This document shows, piece by piece, positions 47,006 through 57,099 of a stretch of DNA of 64,000 nt (its first letter is position 1; each line of letters begins with the position of its first letter). Origin of the DNA: Flavobacterium swingsii (GTDB lineage: Bacteria; Bacteroidota; Bacteroidia; Flavobacteriales; Flavobacteriaceae); contig NZ_FOJT01000001.1 in NCBI RefSeq assembly GCF_900111965.1, forward strand, positions 310,001-374,000, read 5' to 3'. The notes under the pieces are model-generated. The model saw only the letters and a list, made by a program, of their open reading frames with translations, did not search any database and was not told the DNA's origin. Both the position numbers and the translations under genes were made by a program.

Positions 47006-50000
47006 TTATTCTTCTAAACGAATGTCTAATCCAAGACCTTTTAGTTCATGCATTAATACATTGAACGATTCAGGTAATCCTGGTTCTGGCATAGATTCTC
47101 CCTTAACGATAGCTTCGTAAGTTTTAGCTCTACCAATAACATCATCAGATTTTACAGTCAAAATTTCACGAAGTGTACTTGATGCTCCATAAGCTTCAAG
47201 TGCCCAAACTTCCATCTCTCCAAAACGCTGACCTCCAAATTGAGCTTTACCACCCAATGGTTGTTGTGTAATAAGTGAGTATGGTCCGATAGAACGTGCG
47301 TGCATTTTGTCGTCAACCATGTGTCCAAGTTTCAACATATAGATTACTCCAACTGTTGCTGCTTGGTGGAAACGTTCTCCTGTACCACCATCGTAAAGAT
47401 GTGTGTGTCCGAAACGTGGAACTCCAGCTTCGTCAGTGATTTCATTTATTTGATCTAATGATGCTCCGTCGAAAATTGGTGTTGCATATTTGCGTCCCAA
47501 GTTTTGTCCTGCCCATCCTAGAACGGTTTCGTAAATCTGACCAATATTCATACGAGAAGGTACTCCAAGTGGATTCAGTACGATATCTACTGGTGTTCCG
47601 TCTTCAAGGAAAGGCATGTCTTCGTGACGCACGATACGTGCAACGATTCCTTTATTTCCGTGACGACCCGCCATTTTATCTCCAACTTTTAACTTACGTT
47701 TTTTGGCGATATAAACTTTGGCTAATTTCAAGATTCCTGCTGGTAATTCATCTCCAACTGTAATCGTGAATTTCTCTCTTCTTAATGCACCTTGAAGGTC
47801 GTTCAACTTAATTTTGTAGTTATGGATTAAGTCATTCACCATTTTATTGGTTTCATCATCAGCAACCCATTGCCCTTTAGTTAAGTGAGCGAAATCTTCA
47901 ACAGCATATAACATTTTTTGAGTGTATTTTTTACCTTTTGGTAAAACTTCTTCACCCAAATCGTTCATGACACCTTGCGATGTTTTTCCGTTTACGATTG
48001 TAAATAATTTTTCTACTAATTTGTCTTTTAATTCAACAAATTTAGTTTCAAATTCTGATTCAAGTTCAGTTAAAGCGTCTTTGTCTTGTGTACGTTTACG
48101 CTTGTCTTTTACTGCTCTTGCGAATAATTTTTTGTCTAAAACAACACCGTGAAGTGATGGAGAAGCTTTTAACGAAGCATCTTTTACATCACCAGCTTTG
48201 TCTCCGAAGATTGCACGAAGCAATTTCTCTTCTGGAGTTGGATCTGATTCTCCTTTTGGTGTAATTTTTCCGATAAGAATGTCGCCAGGTTTAACTTCAG
48301 CTCCAATTCTAATCATTCCATTTTCATCTAAATCTTTAGTAGCTTCTTCAGAAACGTTAGGAATATCATTAGTTAACTCTTCGTTACCTAATTTTGTATC
48401 TCTAACTTCTAATGAATAATCATCTACGTGGATTGATGTAAATATATCATCACGAACTACTTTTTCAGAAATTACAATTGCATCCTCGAAGTTATACCCT
48501 TTCCAAGGCATAAATGCTACTTTTAGGTTACGACCTAAAGCTAACTCTCCGTTTTGTGTTGCATATCCTTCACAAAGTACTTGACCTTTTATTACTTTAT
48601 CACCTTTTCTTACGATAGGTTTTAAGTTGATAGAAGTTCCTTGATTCGTTTTTCTAAATTTAATTAACTGGTATGTTTTCTCATCAGATTCGAAACTTAC
48701 TGCTCTTTCGGCATCAGTTCTATCATATTTGATGGTAATCATATCGGCATCAACATATTCTACAACTCCAGCTCCTTCAGCATTTATTAATACTCTAGAA
48801 TCTGAGGCTACTTGACGCTCTAAACCTGTACCAACAATTGGTGCTTCAGGGCGAATAAGTGGAACAGCTTGACGCATCATGTTAGATCCCATCAAGGCTC
48901 TATTCGCATCATCATGTTCCAAGAAAGGAATTAATGAAGCTGAGATAGATGCAATTTGATTAGGTGCAACATCAGTATAATGAACAGCAGTTGGATCGAT
49001 TACTGGGAAATCACCTTCTTGACGAGCAATAACGTTATCAGCAGTAATTTTTCCTGTAGCATCCATTTGAATGTTTGCTTGCGCAATTAACATTCCTTCT
49101 TCTTCTTCAGCACTTAAATAAACTGGTGTAGAAGTTAAATCTACAACACCATTTGTTACTTTACGGTAAGGAGTTTCGATGAAACCCATTCCGTTTACTT
49201 TTGCATAAACACCTAAAGATGAAATCAATCCAATGTTTGGTCCCTCAGGAGTTTCAATTGGACAAAGTCTTCCGTAGTGTGTGTAGTGAACGTCACGTAC
49301 CTCAAAACCAGCTCTTTCACGAGAAAGACCACCTGGTCCTAGGGCAGATAAACGACGCTTGTGCGTTATTTCAGCTAATGGATTCGTTTGATCCATAAAT
49401 TGAGACAACTGGTTTGTACCAAAGAAAGAGTTGATTACCGATGATAATGTTTTTGCATTAATCAAATCGATAGGTGTAAACACCTCGTTATCTCTAACGT
49501 TCATTCTCTCACGAATGGTTCTAGCCATACGAGCCAAACCAACGCCAAATTGCTGAGATAATTGCTCACCTACAGTTCTTACACGACGGTTTGATAAGTG
49601 ATCAATATCATCAATATCTGCTTTCGCATTGATTAATTCGATCAAATATTTCACTATAGTAATGATATCTTCTTTGGTAAGCACTTGCTTTTCCATTGGT
49701 GTATCAAGACCTAATTTTTTGTTTATTCTGTAACGACCTACTTCACCTAAGTTGTAACGTTGGTCAGAGAAGAATAATTTATCTATAATACCACGAGCAG
49801 TTTCTTCATCAGGCGGTTCTGCATTACGCAATTGTCTGTAGATATGCTCAACGGCTTCTTTTTCAGAGTTTGTTGGGTCTTTTTGTAATGTATTGTGAAT
49901 GATTGAATAATCGACAACATTATTATCTTCCTTGTGCAACAAGATAGATTTTACGTTAGATTCTACAATTTCTTCTACATTATCTTTATCTAAAATCGTA

Positions 50001-50821
50001 TCACGATCTAAGATGATTTCATTTCTTTCGATAGAAACTACTTCACCAGTATCTTCGTCTACAAAATCCTCGTGCCATGTATTTAATACACGTGCAGCAA
50101 GTTTTCTTCCAATATATTTTTTAAGTCCTGATTTAGAAACTTTAATTTCTTCAGCAAGGTCAAAAATCTCAAGGATATCTTTATCACTTTGAAAACCGAT
50201 TGCACGGAATAAAGTGGTAACAGGTAATTTTTTCTTTCTATCGATATAAGCATACATAACGCTGTTGATATCGGTAGCAAATTCAATCCATGATCCTTTG
50301 AAAGGGATTACACGAGCAGAATATAATTTTGTTCCATTTGCATGGAATGATTGTCCGAAGAAAACACCAGGAGAACGGTGAAGTTGAGAAACAACAACAC
50401 GTTCAGCACCATTGATAACGAAAGTTCCGCTAGGTGTCATATAAGGAATAGTTCCAAGATATACGTCTTGTACTATAGTTTCAAAATCTTCATGTTCTGG
50501 ATCTGTACAATATAGTTTTAAACGTGCTTTTAGTGGCACACTATAAGTAAGACCTCTTTCTATACATTCTTGAATTGTATAACGAGGTGGGTCTACAAAA
50601 TAATCGATAAACTCCAATACAAAGTTATTTCTAGTATCTGTAATTGGAAAGTTTTCCATGAAGGTATTGTAAAGCCCTTCGTTGCCTCTTTCGTCAGATT
50701 TCGTTTCTAATTGAAAGAAATCTTGAAAAGATTTAACCTGAACATCTAGAAAATCTGGATATGCAGGAATATTTTTTGTTGAGGCAAAATTCAATCTTTC
50801 GGTCTGATTTGTTATCATCAA
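47006..50821 (-). CDS. rpoB: DNA-directed RNA polymerase subunit beta
   Basis: 1271 residues; catalytic subunit. Landmarks: [20 protein letters not shown] (rifampicin pocket), [36 protein letters not shown] and [14 protein letters not shown]. In E. coli numbering the resistance positions Gln513, Phe514, Asp516, His526, Arg529, Ser531 and Leu533 are all wild type, so the protein should be rifampicin-sensitive; Ser522 is replaced by Ala. It is preceded by a terminator-like hairpin after rplL, so its level can be set apart from the ribosomal proteins. Confidence 0.97.
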   Translation of the reverse strand: MMITNQTERLNFASTKNIPAYPDFLDVQVKSFQDFFQLETKSDERGNEGLYNTFMENFPITDTRNNFVLEFIDYFVDPPRYTIQECIERGLTYSVPLKARLKLYCTDPEHEDFETIVQDVYLGTIPYMTPSGTFVINGAERVVVSQLHRSPGVFFGQSFHANGTKLYSARVIPFKGSWIEFATDINSVMYAYIDRKKKLPVTTLFRAIGFQSDKDILEIFDLAEEIKVSKSGLKKYIGRKLAARVLNTWHEDFVDEDTGEVVSIERNEIILDRDTILDKDNVEEIVESNVKSILLHKEDNNVVDYSIIHNTLQKDPTNSEKEAVEHIYRQLRNAEPPDEETARGIIDKLFFSDQRYNLGEVGRYRINKKLGLDTPMEKQVLTKEDIITIVKYLIELINAKADIDDIDHLSNRRVRTVGEQLSQQFGVGLARMARTIRERMNVRDNEVFTPIDLINAKTLSSVINSFFGTNQLSQFMDQTNPLAEITHKRRLSALGPGGLSRERAGFEVRDVHYTHYGRLCPIETPEGPNIGLISSLGVYAKVNGMGFIETPYRKVTNGVVDLTSTPVYLSAEEEEGMLIAQANIQMDATGKITADNVIARQEGDFPVIDPTAVHYTDVAPNQIASISASLIPFLEHDDANRALMGSNMMRQAVPLIRPEAPIVGTGLERQVASDSRVLINAEGAGVVEYVDADMITIKYDRTDAERAVSFESDEKTYQLIKFRKTNQGTSINLKPIVRKGDKVIKGQVLCEGYATQNGELALGRNLKVAFMPWKGYNFEDAIVISEKVVRDDIFTSIHVDDYSLEVRDTKLGNEELTNDIPNVSEEATKDLDENGMIRIGAEVKPGDILIGKITPKGESDPTPEEKLLRAIFGDKAGDVKDASLKASPSLHGVVLDKKLFARAVKDKRKRTQDKDALTELESEFETKFVELKDKLVEKLFTIVNGKTSQGVMNDLGEEVLPKGKKYTQKMLYAVEDFAHLTKGQWVADDETNKMVNDLIHNYKIKLNDLQGALRREKFTITVGDELPAGILKLAKVYIAKKRKLKVGDKMAGRHGNKGIVARIVRHEDMPFLEDGTPVDIVLNPLGVPSRMNIGQIYETVLGWAGQNLGRKYATPIFDGASLDQINEITDEAGVPRFGHTHLYDGGTGERFHQAATVGVIYMLKLGHMVDDKMHARSIGPYSLITQQPLGGKAQFGGQRFGEMEVWALEAYGASSTLREILTVKSDDVIGRAKTYEAIVKGESMPEPGLPESFNVLMHELKGLGLDIRLEE

Positions 50822-51079
50822 TGGACAAAATTTTGATTAAAAAAAAGTAATTGTTTGTGTATAAAACACTGTATAATCTGTACTTTTCCTTTTTAAAACA
50901 ATACATCTTTAAAAATAAACCAGGAAAATTTAGTTGATTTCTTTCTTCGTATTGATTAAAAGCTTTTCGTATTTTAATTATTTTATATAAAAATTTATAT
51001 AATTTTATTATACGAAAAATGGTTTAGGTCATTGGACATCACATCCAAGACCTAAACCTGTTTCAAAAACTATGTTGGA
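50822..51079. other. rplL-rpoB intergenic region
   Basis: 258 bp without a gene and very AT-rich. It contains the strong hairpin at 51021-51058 and an AT palindrome near 50980-51005. No consensus promoter box was found on the minus strand, so rpoB is probably reached by read-through. Confidence 0.6.
51021..51058 (-). terminator. Attenuator-like hairpin between rplL and rpoB
   Basis: Arms GGTTTAGGTC/GACCTAAACC extended by ATTGGA/TCCAA with a bulge; TTTTT follows on the minus strand. The position matches the attenuator known between rplL and rpoB in E. coli. Confidence 0.75.
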
Positions 51080-51451
51080 CTATTTAAGCTCAACAACAGC
51101 TCCTGCTTCTTCTAAAGATTTTTTAAGACCTTCAGCCTCATCTTTAGAAACACCTTCTTTTACATTAGATGGTGCAGCATCAACTAAATCTTTAGCTTCT
51201 TTAAGACCTAAACCTGTTAGTTCTTTAACCGCTTTTACTACTGCTAATTTAGAAGCACCAGCTTCTTTAAGAACAACTGTAAATTCTGTTTGAGCCTCTT
51301 CAGCACCAGCGTCTCCACCACCTGCTGACATAACTACTGCAGCTGCTGCTGGTTCGATACCGTACTCATCTTTTAATATTGTAGCTAAATCGTTAACTTC
51401 TTTTACTGTTAGGTTAACTAATTGTTCTGCGAATTGTTTCAAATCTGCCAT
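51080..51451 (-). CDS. rplL: 50S ribosomal protein bL12 (L7/L12)
   Basis: 123 residues: N-terminal dimer/L10-binding helix ([19 protein letters not shown]), Ala/Gly-rich hinge ([15 protein letters not shown]) and C-terminal factor-binding domain with [20 protein letters not shown]. It forms the ribosome stalk that recruits elongation factors. It follows rplJ by 53 bp, the usual order. Confidence 0.96.
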   Translation of the reverse strand: MADLKQFAEQLVNLTVKEVNDLATILKDEYGIEPAAAAVVMSAGGGDAGAEEAQTEFTVVLKEAGASKLAVVKAVKELTGLGLKEAKDLVDAAPSNVKEGVSKDEAEGLKKSLEEAGAVVELK

Positions 51452-51504
51452 TTTTTCTATCTTTTAAATGATTTGTAATTATATAATTTATTTAGTGCGC
51501 GAAT

Positions 51505-52005
51505 TTATTCTGCTGCTTCGCCTTTAGATTCTGCATGGTTTAATAATGCAGCGATCACGCGCTTAGCAGGAGATTGAAGTAATCCGATGATTTCTCCGAT
51601 AACCTCGTCTCTTGATTTAAGGTTTACTAACGAATCAAGTAAATTGTCTCCAATATAAACTTCGTCGTTGATGTAAGCTCCTTTTAAAAGAGGTTTGTCT
51701 GATTTTTTACGGAAGTCTTTGATGATTTTTGCAGGACCATTAGCCACATCTGCAATAAAAATTGAAGAATTTCCTTTTAAAGTCAATGGTAAATCACCAA
51801 AGTTTTTATCAGATGCTTCCATTGCTTTTACAAGCAAGGTATTTTTTACAACTTCTAATTTGATACCTGCTTTAAAACAAGCTCTTCTTAGGTTTGAAGT
51901 AGTTTCTGCATTTAATCCAGAAATATCTGCTACATATAAAATGTTTGTACCAGCTAACTGTGCAGTTAAATCTCCAATAGCGATTGATTTTTCTTCTCTT
52001 GTCAT
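51505..52005 (-). CDS. rplJ: 50S ribosomal protein uL10
   Basis: 166 residues (MTREEKSIAIGDLTAQLAGT ...). Anchors the L7/L12 stalk on 23S rRNA; the C-terminal helix that binds L12 dimers ends PAKRVIAALLNHAESK. It lies 5 bp after rplA. In many bacteria the L10-L12 complex binds its own mRNA leader, but no separate leader is present here. Confidence 0.95.
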   Translation of the reverse strand: MTREEKSIAIGDLTAQLAGTNILYVADISGLNAETTSNLRRACFKAGIKLEVVKNTLLVKAMEASDKNFGDLPLTLKGNSSIFIADVANGPAKIIKDFRKKSDKPLLKGAYINDEVYIGDNLLDSLVNLKSRDEVIGEIIGLLQSPAKRVIAALLNHAESKGEAAE

Positions 52006-52010
52006 ATCAA

Positions 52011-52700
52011 TTATACAGCTTTAGGATCTAAAGCAATTGCTGGACTCATTGTACTTGTCAAGTGAATAGACTTGATGTAAGTACCTTTTGCAGCAGTTGG
52101 CTTTAATTTGATTAATGTTTGAATGATTTCGTGTGCATTTTCAGTAATCTTGTCAGCATCGAAAGAAATTCTTCCAATACCTGCGTGCACGATACCAGTT
52201 TTATCTACTTTAAAGTCGATTTTACCCGCTTTAATTTCTGCTACTGCTTTACCAATTTCCATGGTTACAGTACCAGTTTTAGGGTTTGGCATTAAACCAC
52301 GTGGTCCTAATATACGACCTAATGGACCTAATTTACCCATAACAGCTGGCATAGTAACAATAACGTCAACATCCGTCCAACCATCTTTTATTTTTTGTAA
52401 ATAATCGTCTAAACCAACATGATCCGCTCCCGCTTCTCTAGCTTCAGCTTCCTTATCTGGAGTAACTAATGCTAAAACTCTCATGTTTTTTCCTGTTCCG
52501 TGTGGTAATGCAACCACACCACGTACCATTTGATTCGCTTTTCTTGGATCTACTCCTAGTTTTACTGCGATATCAACTGACTCATCAAACTTTGCAGAAG
52601 CAATTTGTTTGATTAATACTGAAGCGTCCTTTAAAGAATATAATTTATTCTTTTCAATTTTCGAAACAGCTTCTTTTTGTTTTTTTGTCAATTTTGCCAT
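52011..52700 (-). CDS. rplA: 50S ribosomal protein uL1
   Basis: 229 residues with the L1 signature [18 protein letters not shown] and the RNA-binding segment [20 protein letters not shown]. Builds the L1 stalk that handles the exiting tRNA, and commonly represses translation of rplK-rplA. Starts two bases after rplK ends. Confidence 0.96.
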   Translation of the reverse strand: MAKLTKKQKEAVSKIEKNKLYSLKDASVLIKQIASAKFDESVDIAVKLGVDPRKANQMVRGVVALPHGTGKNMRVLALVTPDKEAEAREAGADHVGLDDYLQKIKDGWTDVDVIVTMPAVMGKLGPLGRILGPRGLMPNPKTGTVTMEIGKAVAEIKAGKIDFKVDKTGIVHAGIGRISFDADKITENAHEIIQTLIKLKPTAAKGTYIKSIHLTSTMSPAIALDPKAV

Positions 52701-52702
52701 AT

Positions 52703-53146
52703 CTATTTTTTTAGAGGAGAATCTCCAGTTACAGTTATACCCATAGATCTAGCCGTTCCTGCGATCATACTCATTGCAGATTCGATTGTAAATGCATTCA
52801 AATCGACCATCTTGTCTTCAGCAATAGTTTTAATCACATCCCAAGTAACCGAAGCTACTTTTTTACGATTAGGCTCGCCTGAACCAGATTTCAATTTTGC
52901 AGCATCCATTAATTGAATTGCAGCTGGTGGAGTTTTTACAACAAAATCAAATGATTTGTCTTTATATACAGTGATTTGCACTGGACATATTTTGCCGGGT
53001 TTATCTTGGGTTCTAGCATTAAATTGCTTACAGAATTCCATGATGTTAACTCCAGCAGCTCCCAAAGCAGGTCCAACCGGTGGCGACGGGTTCGCAGCAC
53101 CTCCCTTAACTTGTAGTTTAACTACTTTACTAACTTCTTTAGCCAT
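52703..53146 (-). CDS. rplK: 50S ribosomal protein uL11
   Basis: 147 residues: Pro-rich N-terminal switch ([20 protein letters not shown]) and C-terminal 23S rRNA-binding domain with TVTGDSP at the end. Part of the GTPase-associated centre. It precedes rplA in the standard order nusG-rplK-rplA. Confidence 0.96.
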   Translation of the reverse strand: MAKEVSKVVKLQVKGGAANPSPPVGPALGAAGVNIMEFCKQFNARTQDKPGKICPVQITVYKDKSFDFVVKTPPAAIQLMDAAKLKSGSGEPNRKKVASVTWDVIKTIAEDKMVDLNAFTIESAMSMIAGTARSMGITVTGDSPLKK

Positions 53147-53208
53147 TTTTTAAAATTTTACATTAATCATTGGAAGCGATTAATGCGGTTAATATATGTA
53201 ACAAAAAA

Positions 53209-53760
53209 TTATACTTTTTCTACTTGCATAAAGCTTAATTCTAATGGTGTTTTTCTTCCGAAAATTTTAACCATTACTTCAAGTTTACGCTTTTCTTCAT
53301 TTATTTTTTCAACAGTACCGTTGAAACCGTTGAAAGGACCATCAGTCACTTTTATTGTTTCTCCGATTGTGAATGGAATTGAACTATGATCCGCAGTTAC
53401 TGCTAATTCATCTACTTTCCCTAACATTCTGTTTACTTCGGCAATTCTTAATGGAACTGGATCTCCGTTTTTTGTTTCTCCAAGAAAACCAATTACACTT
53501 GTAATAGATTTTATGATGTGTGTTATTTCTCCTGCTAAATTAGCTTCAATCATAACGTAACCAGAAAAATAAACTTTGTCTTTTATTATCTTTTTACCAT
53601 CTTTTACTGTAACCACTTTTTCAGTAGGAACAAGTACTTGAGAAACATAATCAGATAAACCAAGTCTGTTAATTTCAGCTTCTATATAAGCTTTAACTTT
53701 ATTTTCTTGTCCACTTACAGCTCTTACAACATACCACTTTTTTACATTAACATCTGCCAT
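53209..53760 (-). CDS. nusG: Transcription termination/antitermination factor NusG
   Basis: 183 residues: NGN domain (KKWYVVRAVSGQENKVKAYI ... YFSGYVMIEA) and C-terminal KOW domain (IKVTDGPFNGFNGTVEKIN). Links RNA polymerase to the ribosome or Rho. Starts 10 bp after secE. Confidence 0.96.
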   Translation of the reverse strand: MADVNVKKWYVVRAVSGQENKVKAYIEAEINRLGLSDYVSQVLVPTEKVVTVKDGKKIIKDKVYFSGYVMIEANLAGEITHIIKSITSVIGFLGETKNGDPVPLRIAEVNRMLGKVDELAVTADHSSIPFTIGETIKVTDGPFNGFNGTVEKINEEKRKLEVMVKIFGRKTPLELSFMQVEKV

Positions 53761-53770
53761 GAGGTAATTT

Positions 53771-53968
53771 TTAAGATTTTATCCAATTAAAAAAACCTGA
53801 AATAGATTCCGCAAAAGCCGTATCGACAGCCCAAGTAGCTAATGAAAATACAACTGAAAAAATCGCAACGATTATTGCATATTTTTGAGTATCTTCCCAA
53901 GCTGGCCAAGAAACATTAGACTTTAGCTCTTCAAAAGCTTCCGATATATAATTAACAACTTTTGTCAT
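53771..53968 (-). CDS. secE: Protein translocase subunit SecE
   Basis: 65 residues, the short single-helix form: an amphipathic start, the conserved NVSWPAWEDT stretch (18-27), then one membrane helix at about 30-52. Clamps SecY in the Sec translocase. Sits between tRNA-Trp and nusG as in most bacteria. Confidence 0.93.
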   Translation of the reverse strand: MTKVVNYISEAFEELKSNVSWPAWEDTQKYAIIVAIFSVVFSLATWAVDTAFAESISGFFNWIKS

Positions 53969-53984
53969 TGTGTTTTATTTTTTG

Positions 53985-54055
53985 CACGGGCGGAGGGATT
54001 CGAACCCCCATCAACGGTTTTGGAGACCGCTATTCTACCCTTGAACTACGCCCGT
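53985..54055 (-). tRNA. tRNA-Trp (anticodon CCA)
   Basis: The minus strand folds into a cloverleaf: acceptor ACGGGCG/CGCCCGT, anticodon loop CTCCAAA (CCA, reading UGG), T loop TTCGAAT; discriminator G; no encoded CCA end. It lies between tuf and secE. Confidence 0.95.
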
Positions 54056-54062
54056 TTGTTAA

Positions 54063-54097
54063 AAAACCAGTGTCGTAAAATAACGACACTGGGTTTT
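54063..54097 (-). terminator. Hairpin after tuf
   Basis: Arms built on ccagtgtcgt and acgacactgg, then TTTTTT on the minus strand. tRNA-Trp and secE follow, with no promoter box between, so they depend on read-through. Confidence 0.75.
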
Positions 54098-54115
54098 ATT
54101 TATTTAAAAATATGC

Positions 54116-55303
54116 TTATTCAGTAATTTCCGTAACTTGTCCAGCTCCTACTGTTCTACCACCTTCACGGATAGCGAAACGCAATCCAACGCTCATCGCG
54201 ATTGGGCTTAACAAAGTAACATCGATAGTTAAGTTGTCTCCTGGCATAACCATTTCAACTCCTGTAGGCAACATGATTACCCCTGTTACGTCAGTTGTAC
54301 GTACGTAAAACTGTGGACGGTAGTTGTTATGGAATGGTGTGTGACGACCACCTTCTTCTTTTTTCAAGATATAAACCTCAGCTTTAAATTTAGCGTGTGG
54401 TTTTACAGATCCTGGCTTAATGATAACCATTCCTCTTTTAATATCTTCTTTTGCAACACCTCTTAACAAGATACCTGCATTATCTCCAGCCTCACCTCTA
54501 TCAAGGATTTGACGGAACATTTCGATACCTGTTACTGTAGAAGTTAATTTCTCAGCACCCATACCAATGATTTCAACTGGATCTCCTGTATTACAGATTC
54601 CTGTTTCGATACGACCTGTAGCAACAGTTCCACGACCAGTAATTGTAAATACATCTTCAACCGGCATTAAGAATGGTTTTTCAGTATCACGGATTGGCTC
54701 TTGGATCCAAGAATCACAAGCTTCCATTAATTCGATAATTTTAGGAACCCAAGCAGGATCGTTATTCAATCCTCCTAAAGCTGAACCTTGAACTACAGGA
54801 CCATTATCTCCATCATATTCGTAGAAAGATAATAAGTCTCTGATTTCCATCTCAACTAATTCTAATAATTCTTCATCATCAACCATATCCACTTTATTCA
54901 TGAATACTACCATTCTAGGAATACCAACTTGGCGACCTAAAAGGATGTGCTCACGTGTTTGCGGCATTGGCCCATCAGTTGCAGCTACAACAAGGATAGC
55001 ACCGTCCATTTGAGCAGCACCAGTAACCATGTTCTTTACGTAATCCGCGTGACCAGGACAGTCAACGTGCGCGTAGTGACGGTTAGCAGTTTCGTACTCA
55101 ACGTGTGATGTATTAATTGTAATACCTCTTTCTTTTTCTTCTGGAGCATTATCAATTTGATCAAATGATTTTGCTTGACAGTAACCAGCATCAGATAACA
55201 CTTTTGTGATTGCTGCTGTTAAAGTAGTTTTACCGTGATCTACGTGTCCGATCGTACCAATATTTAAGTGTGGTTTCGAACGGTTAAAGGTTTCTTTTGC
55301 CAT
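54116..55303 (-). CDS. tuf: Elongation factor Tu
   Basis: 395 residues. G1 GHVDHGKT (19-26), switch [15 protein letters not shown]3 DCPGHADY and G4 NKVD; domains 2 and 3 end [11 protein letters not shown]. Brings aminoacyl-tRNA to the ribosome. Placed directly after three tRNA genes, as tufB is in E. coli; one tuf copy is the rule in Flavobacteriia. Confidence 0.97.
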
Positions 55304-55361
55304 TTTACTTAGTTTTTAATCTTTAATTATAATATATTAGTGTTCAAATTTTACAATTTTG

Positions 55362-55433
55362 AGCCAACTACGGGAATTGAACCCGTGACCTCTTCCTTAC
55401 CAAGGAAGCACTCTACCTCTGAGCTAAGTCGGC
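55362..55433 (-). tRNA. tRNA-Thr (anticodon GGT)
   Basis: Minus strand: acceptor GCCGACT/AGTTGGC (one G-U), anticodon stem CTTCC/GGAAG with loop TTGGTAA, T loop TTCAATT. Reads ACC/ACU. Adjacent to tuf. Confidence 0.95.
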
Positions 55434-55457
55434 AGAATCCTTGATTTTAGAGCTTAC

Positions 55458-55479
55458 ATTTTAGATTAAAATCTAAAAT
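55458..55479. repeat. Palindrome in the tRNA-Tyr/tRNA-Thr spacer
   Basis: attttagatt and aatctaaaat are exact complements around two bases. They occupy the spacer where related genomes often carry tRNA-Gly. Confidence 0.5.
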
Positions 55480-55488
55480 TTCGACTTG

Positions 55489-55569
55489 TGGGGAGAGCAG
55501 GATTCGAACCTGCGAAGTTTACACAGCAGATTTACAGTCTGCCCTCGTTGGCCGCTTGAGTATCTCCCC
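55489..55569 (-). tRNA. tRNA-Tyr (anticodon GTA)
   Basis: Class II tRNA with long variable arm: acceptor GGGGAGA/TCTCCCC, anticodon stem GCAGA/TCTGC around CTGTAAA, T loop TTCGAAT. Confidence 0.95.
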
Positions 55570-55635
55570 ATTTTTATTGATTTTTTCAGTACTTTAAAAG
55601 AACATTTTCCAAACGCTTTGGAATTAAAATTTTAG

Positions 55636-55709
55636 AGCCGGCGGAGGGACTCGAACCCACGACCTGCTGATTACAAATCAGCTGCTCTAGCCAACTGAGC
55701 TACGCTGGC
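55636..55709 (-). tRNA. tRNA-Thr (anticodon TGT)
   Basis: Anticodon stem GCTGA/TCAGC around TTTGTAA. The acceptor stem GCCAGCG/CGCCGGC has an A-C mismatch at the fourth pair; the other six pairs are normal. First gene of the tRNA-tuf unit. Confidence 0.92.
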
Positions 55710-55724
55710 AAAATCAATAAAAAA

Positions 55725-55746
55725 AGTCCGCTATTTCTAACGGACT
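55725..55746 (-). terminator. Terminator after hpf, abutting the tRNA-tuf promoter
   Basis: Arms AGTCCG/CGGACT with a 10-base loop, followed on the minus strand by TTTTTTT. The -7 box of the tRNA-tuf promoter ends one base before it. Confidence 0.7.
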
Positions 55747-55747
55747 G

Positions 55748-55776
55748 CAAATGTATGTATTTTATTTATTAATCAA
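55748..55776 (-). promoter_or_regulatory. Promoter of the tRNA-tuf-secE operon
   Basis: Minus-strand TACATTTG (55755-55748) with TTG (55776-55774) 18 bases upstream. Transcription would start about 35 nt before tRNA-Thr(UGU). Confidence 0.75.
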
Positions 55777-55798
55777 AACTTTTTTTATAAAAAATTCT

Positions 55799-56101
55799 CT
55801 AAATATGCGCTTTGACTTTTTCTTTCCTTTTTAATAATAATCTTTCTAGCGATTCCGATGCTAATTCTACTCCTTCTTCGAATGTTTTGCATTGTTTTTT
55901 TACAATAAATTCGTCTCCTGGAACTATAACTTTTAGCTCAACCATTTTATTTTCTTTGTCACTGGTTTTTTCGACTTTTAGAAACACATCGTACGACACT
56001 ATTTTGTCATAAAATTTTTCTAATTTAACAATTCTCTCTTCTACAAAATCTACTAGTTTTTTGTCAACATTAAAGTTAACTGCATGAACATTTACCTTCA
56101 T
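55799..56101 (-). CDS. hpf: Ribosome hibernation-promoting factor (HPF/YfiA family, short form)
   Basis: 100 residues, matching the short HPF/YfiA fold: MKVNVHAVNFNVDKKLVDFVEERI (first strand and helix), KIVSYDVFLKVEKTSD and a basic helix LERLLLKRKEKVKAH. It binds the 30S decoding centre in stationary phase. The long C-terminal dimerisation domain is absent. It follows xerC by 32 bp and is followed by a terminator. Confidence 0.92.
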   Translation of the reverse strand: MKVNVHAVNFNVDKKLVDFVEERIVKLEKFYDKIVSYDVFLKVEKTSDKENKMVELKVIVPGDEFIVKKQCKTFEEGVELASESLERLLLKRKEKVKAHI

Positions 56102-56133
56102 AATTTTAAATTTTGGTTAAACAATGTGAAGAA

Positions 56134-57030
56134 TTATTTCTGATTTCTAGGATGCGCATTTTGGTAAACATTTTTAAGTTCGGCTAAACTTGAATTTGTG
56201 TAAACTTGGGTTGACGCAAGACTTGAGTGACCTAACAATTCTTTAATAGAATTCAAATCGGCTCCGTGATTAAGCATGTGAGTTGCAAATGTATGTCGAA
56301 GCATATGCGGACTTTTTTTTACTTTCTCGGAGACATTACTAAAGTAATCATTTATTAATCGATACACAAATGTTTCGTTGCCTTTATTTCCGTTTGAGAG
56401 TAAAATTAAATTATCGCTATCTATAATTAACGGAAGTTGCTTTCTTTCAGTTAGATACATTTTTACACCTTGAATAATTACTGGCAATAACGGAATCATT
56501 CTTTCTTTATTTCTTTTACCAATGACTTTTATAGTTCCGGCAACTAAATCTGTATTTGATATTTGAAGAGAAATAAGCTCCGAACGACGAATTCCTGTAG
56601 TATAAAACAAATCGATAATTAGCTTGTCTCGCACTCCTTCAAATCCTTCTTTATATTCTATTTGAGTTAATACTTTATCGAGTTCTTCTTCCGAAAATGG
56701 AATTTGGATTTTTTTTGCAGTCTTGAGCGCTTTGTGTTTCGATAATGGATTTATTTCTATTTGTTTTGTCTTTAATAGAAATTTGTAAAATGCTTTGAGC
56801 GATGCTATTTTTCGATTTACAGATGTGTTACTCATTTCTGCATCGACCATAGAAACTACCCAACTTCTTATTAAAGTATAAGAAACTTCTTCGAGCGGTG
56901 TGCTATCGAAATCTTTTTCAAGGAATTTTTGAAAAAATTGCAAATCCTTCCCATAAGCTAATGCCGTAAGTATGGAATAGTTTTTTTCTTTGAGTAAATA
57001 ATCTTGGAATTTTTGCTGGTTTGATTGCAT
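56134..57030 (-). CDS. Tyrosine recombinase XerC-type
   Basis: 298 residues: SAM-like N-terminal core-binding domain, then the catalytic domain with Arg148 (TTGIRRSE), Lys172 (GKRNKER), His242 and Arg245 (PHMLRHTF), His268 (LLGHSS) and Tyr277 (QVYTNSS). XerC/XerD resolve chromosome dimers at dif. Position between rpsU and hpf is a conserved chromosomal setting, so this is a housekeeping Xer recombinase rather than a mobile-element integrase. The start codon directly follows the T run of the rpsU terminator. Confidence 0.9.
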   Translation of the reverse strand: MQSNQQKFQDYLLKEKNYSILTALAYGKDLQFFQKFLEKDFDSTPLEEVSYTLIRSWVVSMVDAEMSNTSVNRKIASLKAFYKFLLKTKQIEINPLSKHKALKTAKKIQIPFSEEELDKVLTQIEYKEGFEGVRDKLIIDLFYTTGIRRSELISLQISNTDLVAGTIKVIGKRNKERMIPLLPVIIQGVKMYLTERKQLPLIIDSDNLILLSNGNKGNETFVYRLINDYFSNVSEKVKKSPHMLRHTFATHMLNHGADLNSIKELLGHSSLASTQVYTNSSLAELKNVYQNAHPRNQK

Positions 57031-57034
57031 AAAA

Positions 57035-57078
57035 AAATCGTTAGTATAAAAGTACGAAACTTCTACAACTAACGATTT
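57035..57078 (-). terminator. Terminator between rpsU and xerC
   Basis: Arms aaatcgttagt and actaacgattt, with a small inner hairpin, then TTTTTTT running into the xerC ATG. It makes rpsU largely monocistronic. Confidence 0.75.
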
Positions 57079-57099
57079 ATATTTTAGGAAAATTATTTA

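Noticed and set aside
47458..50192. Several open frames of 65-101 codons opposite rpoB, and similar ones opposite rpoC
   Set aside because: Shadows of strongly conserved coding sequence, without starts, spacing or protein features of their own.
56134..57030. Phage or transposon integrase
   Set aside because: All XerC hallmarks present, housekeeping neighbours and no att sites or mobile genes.
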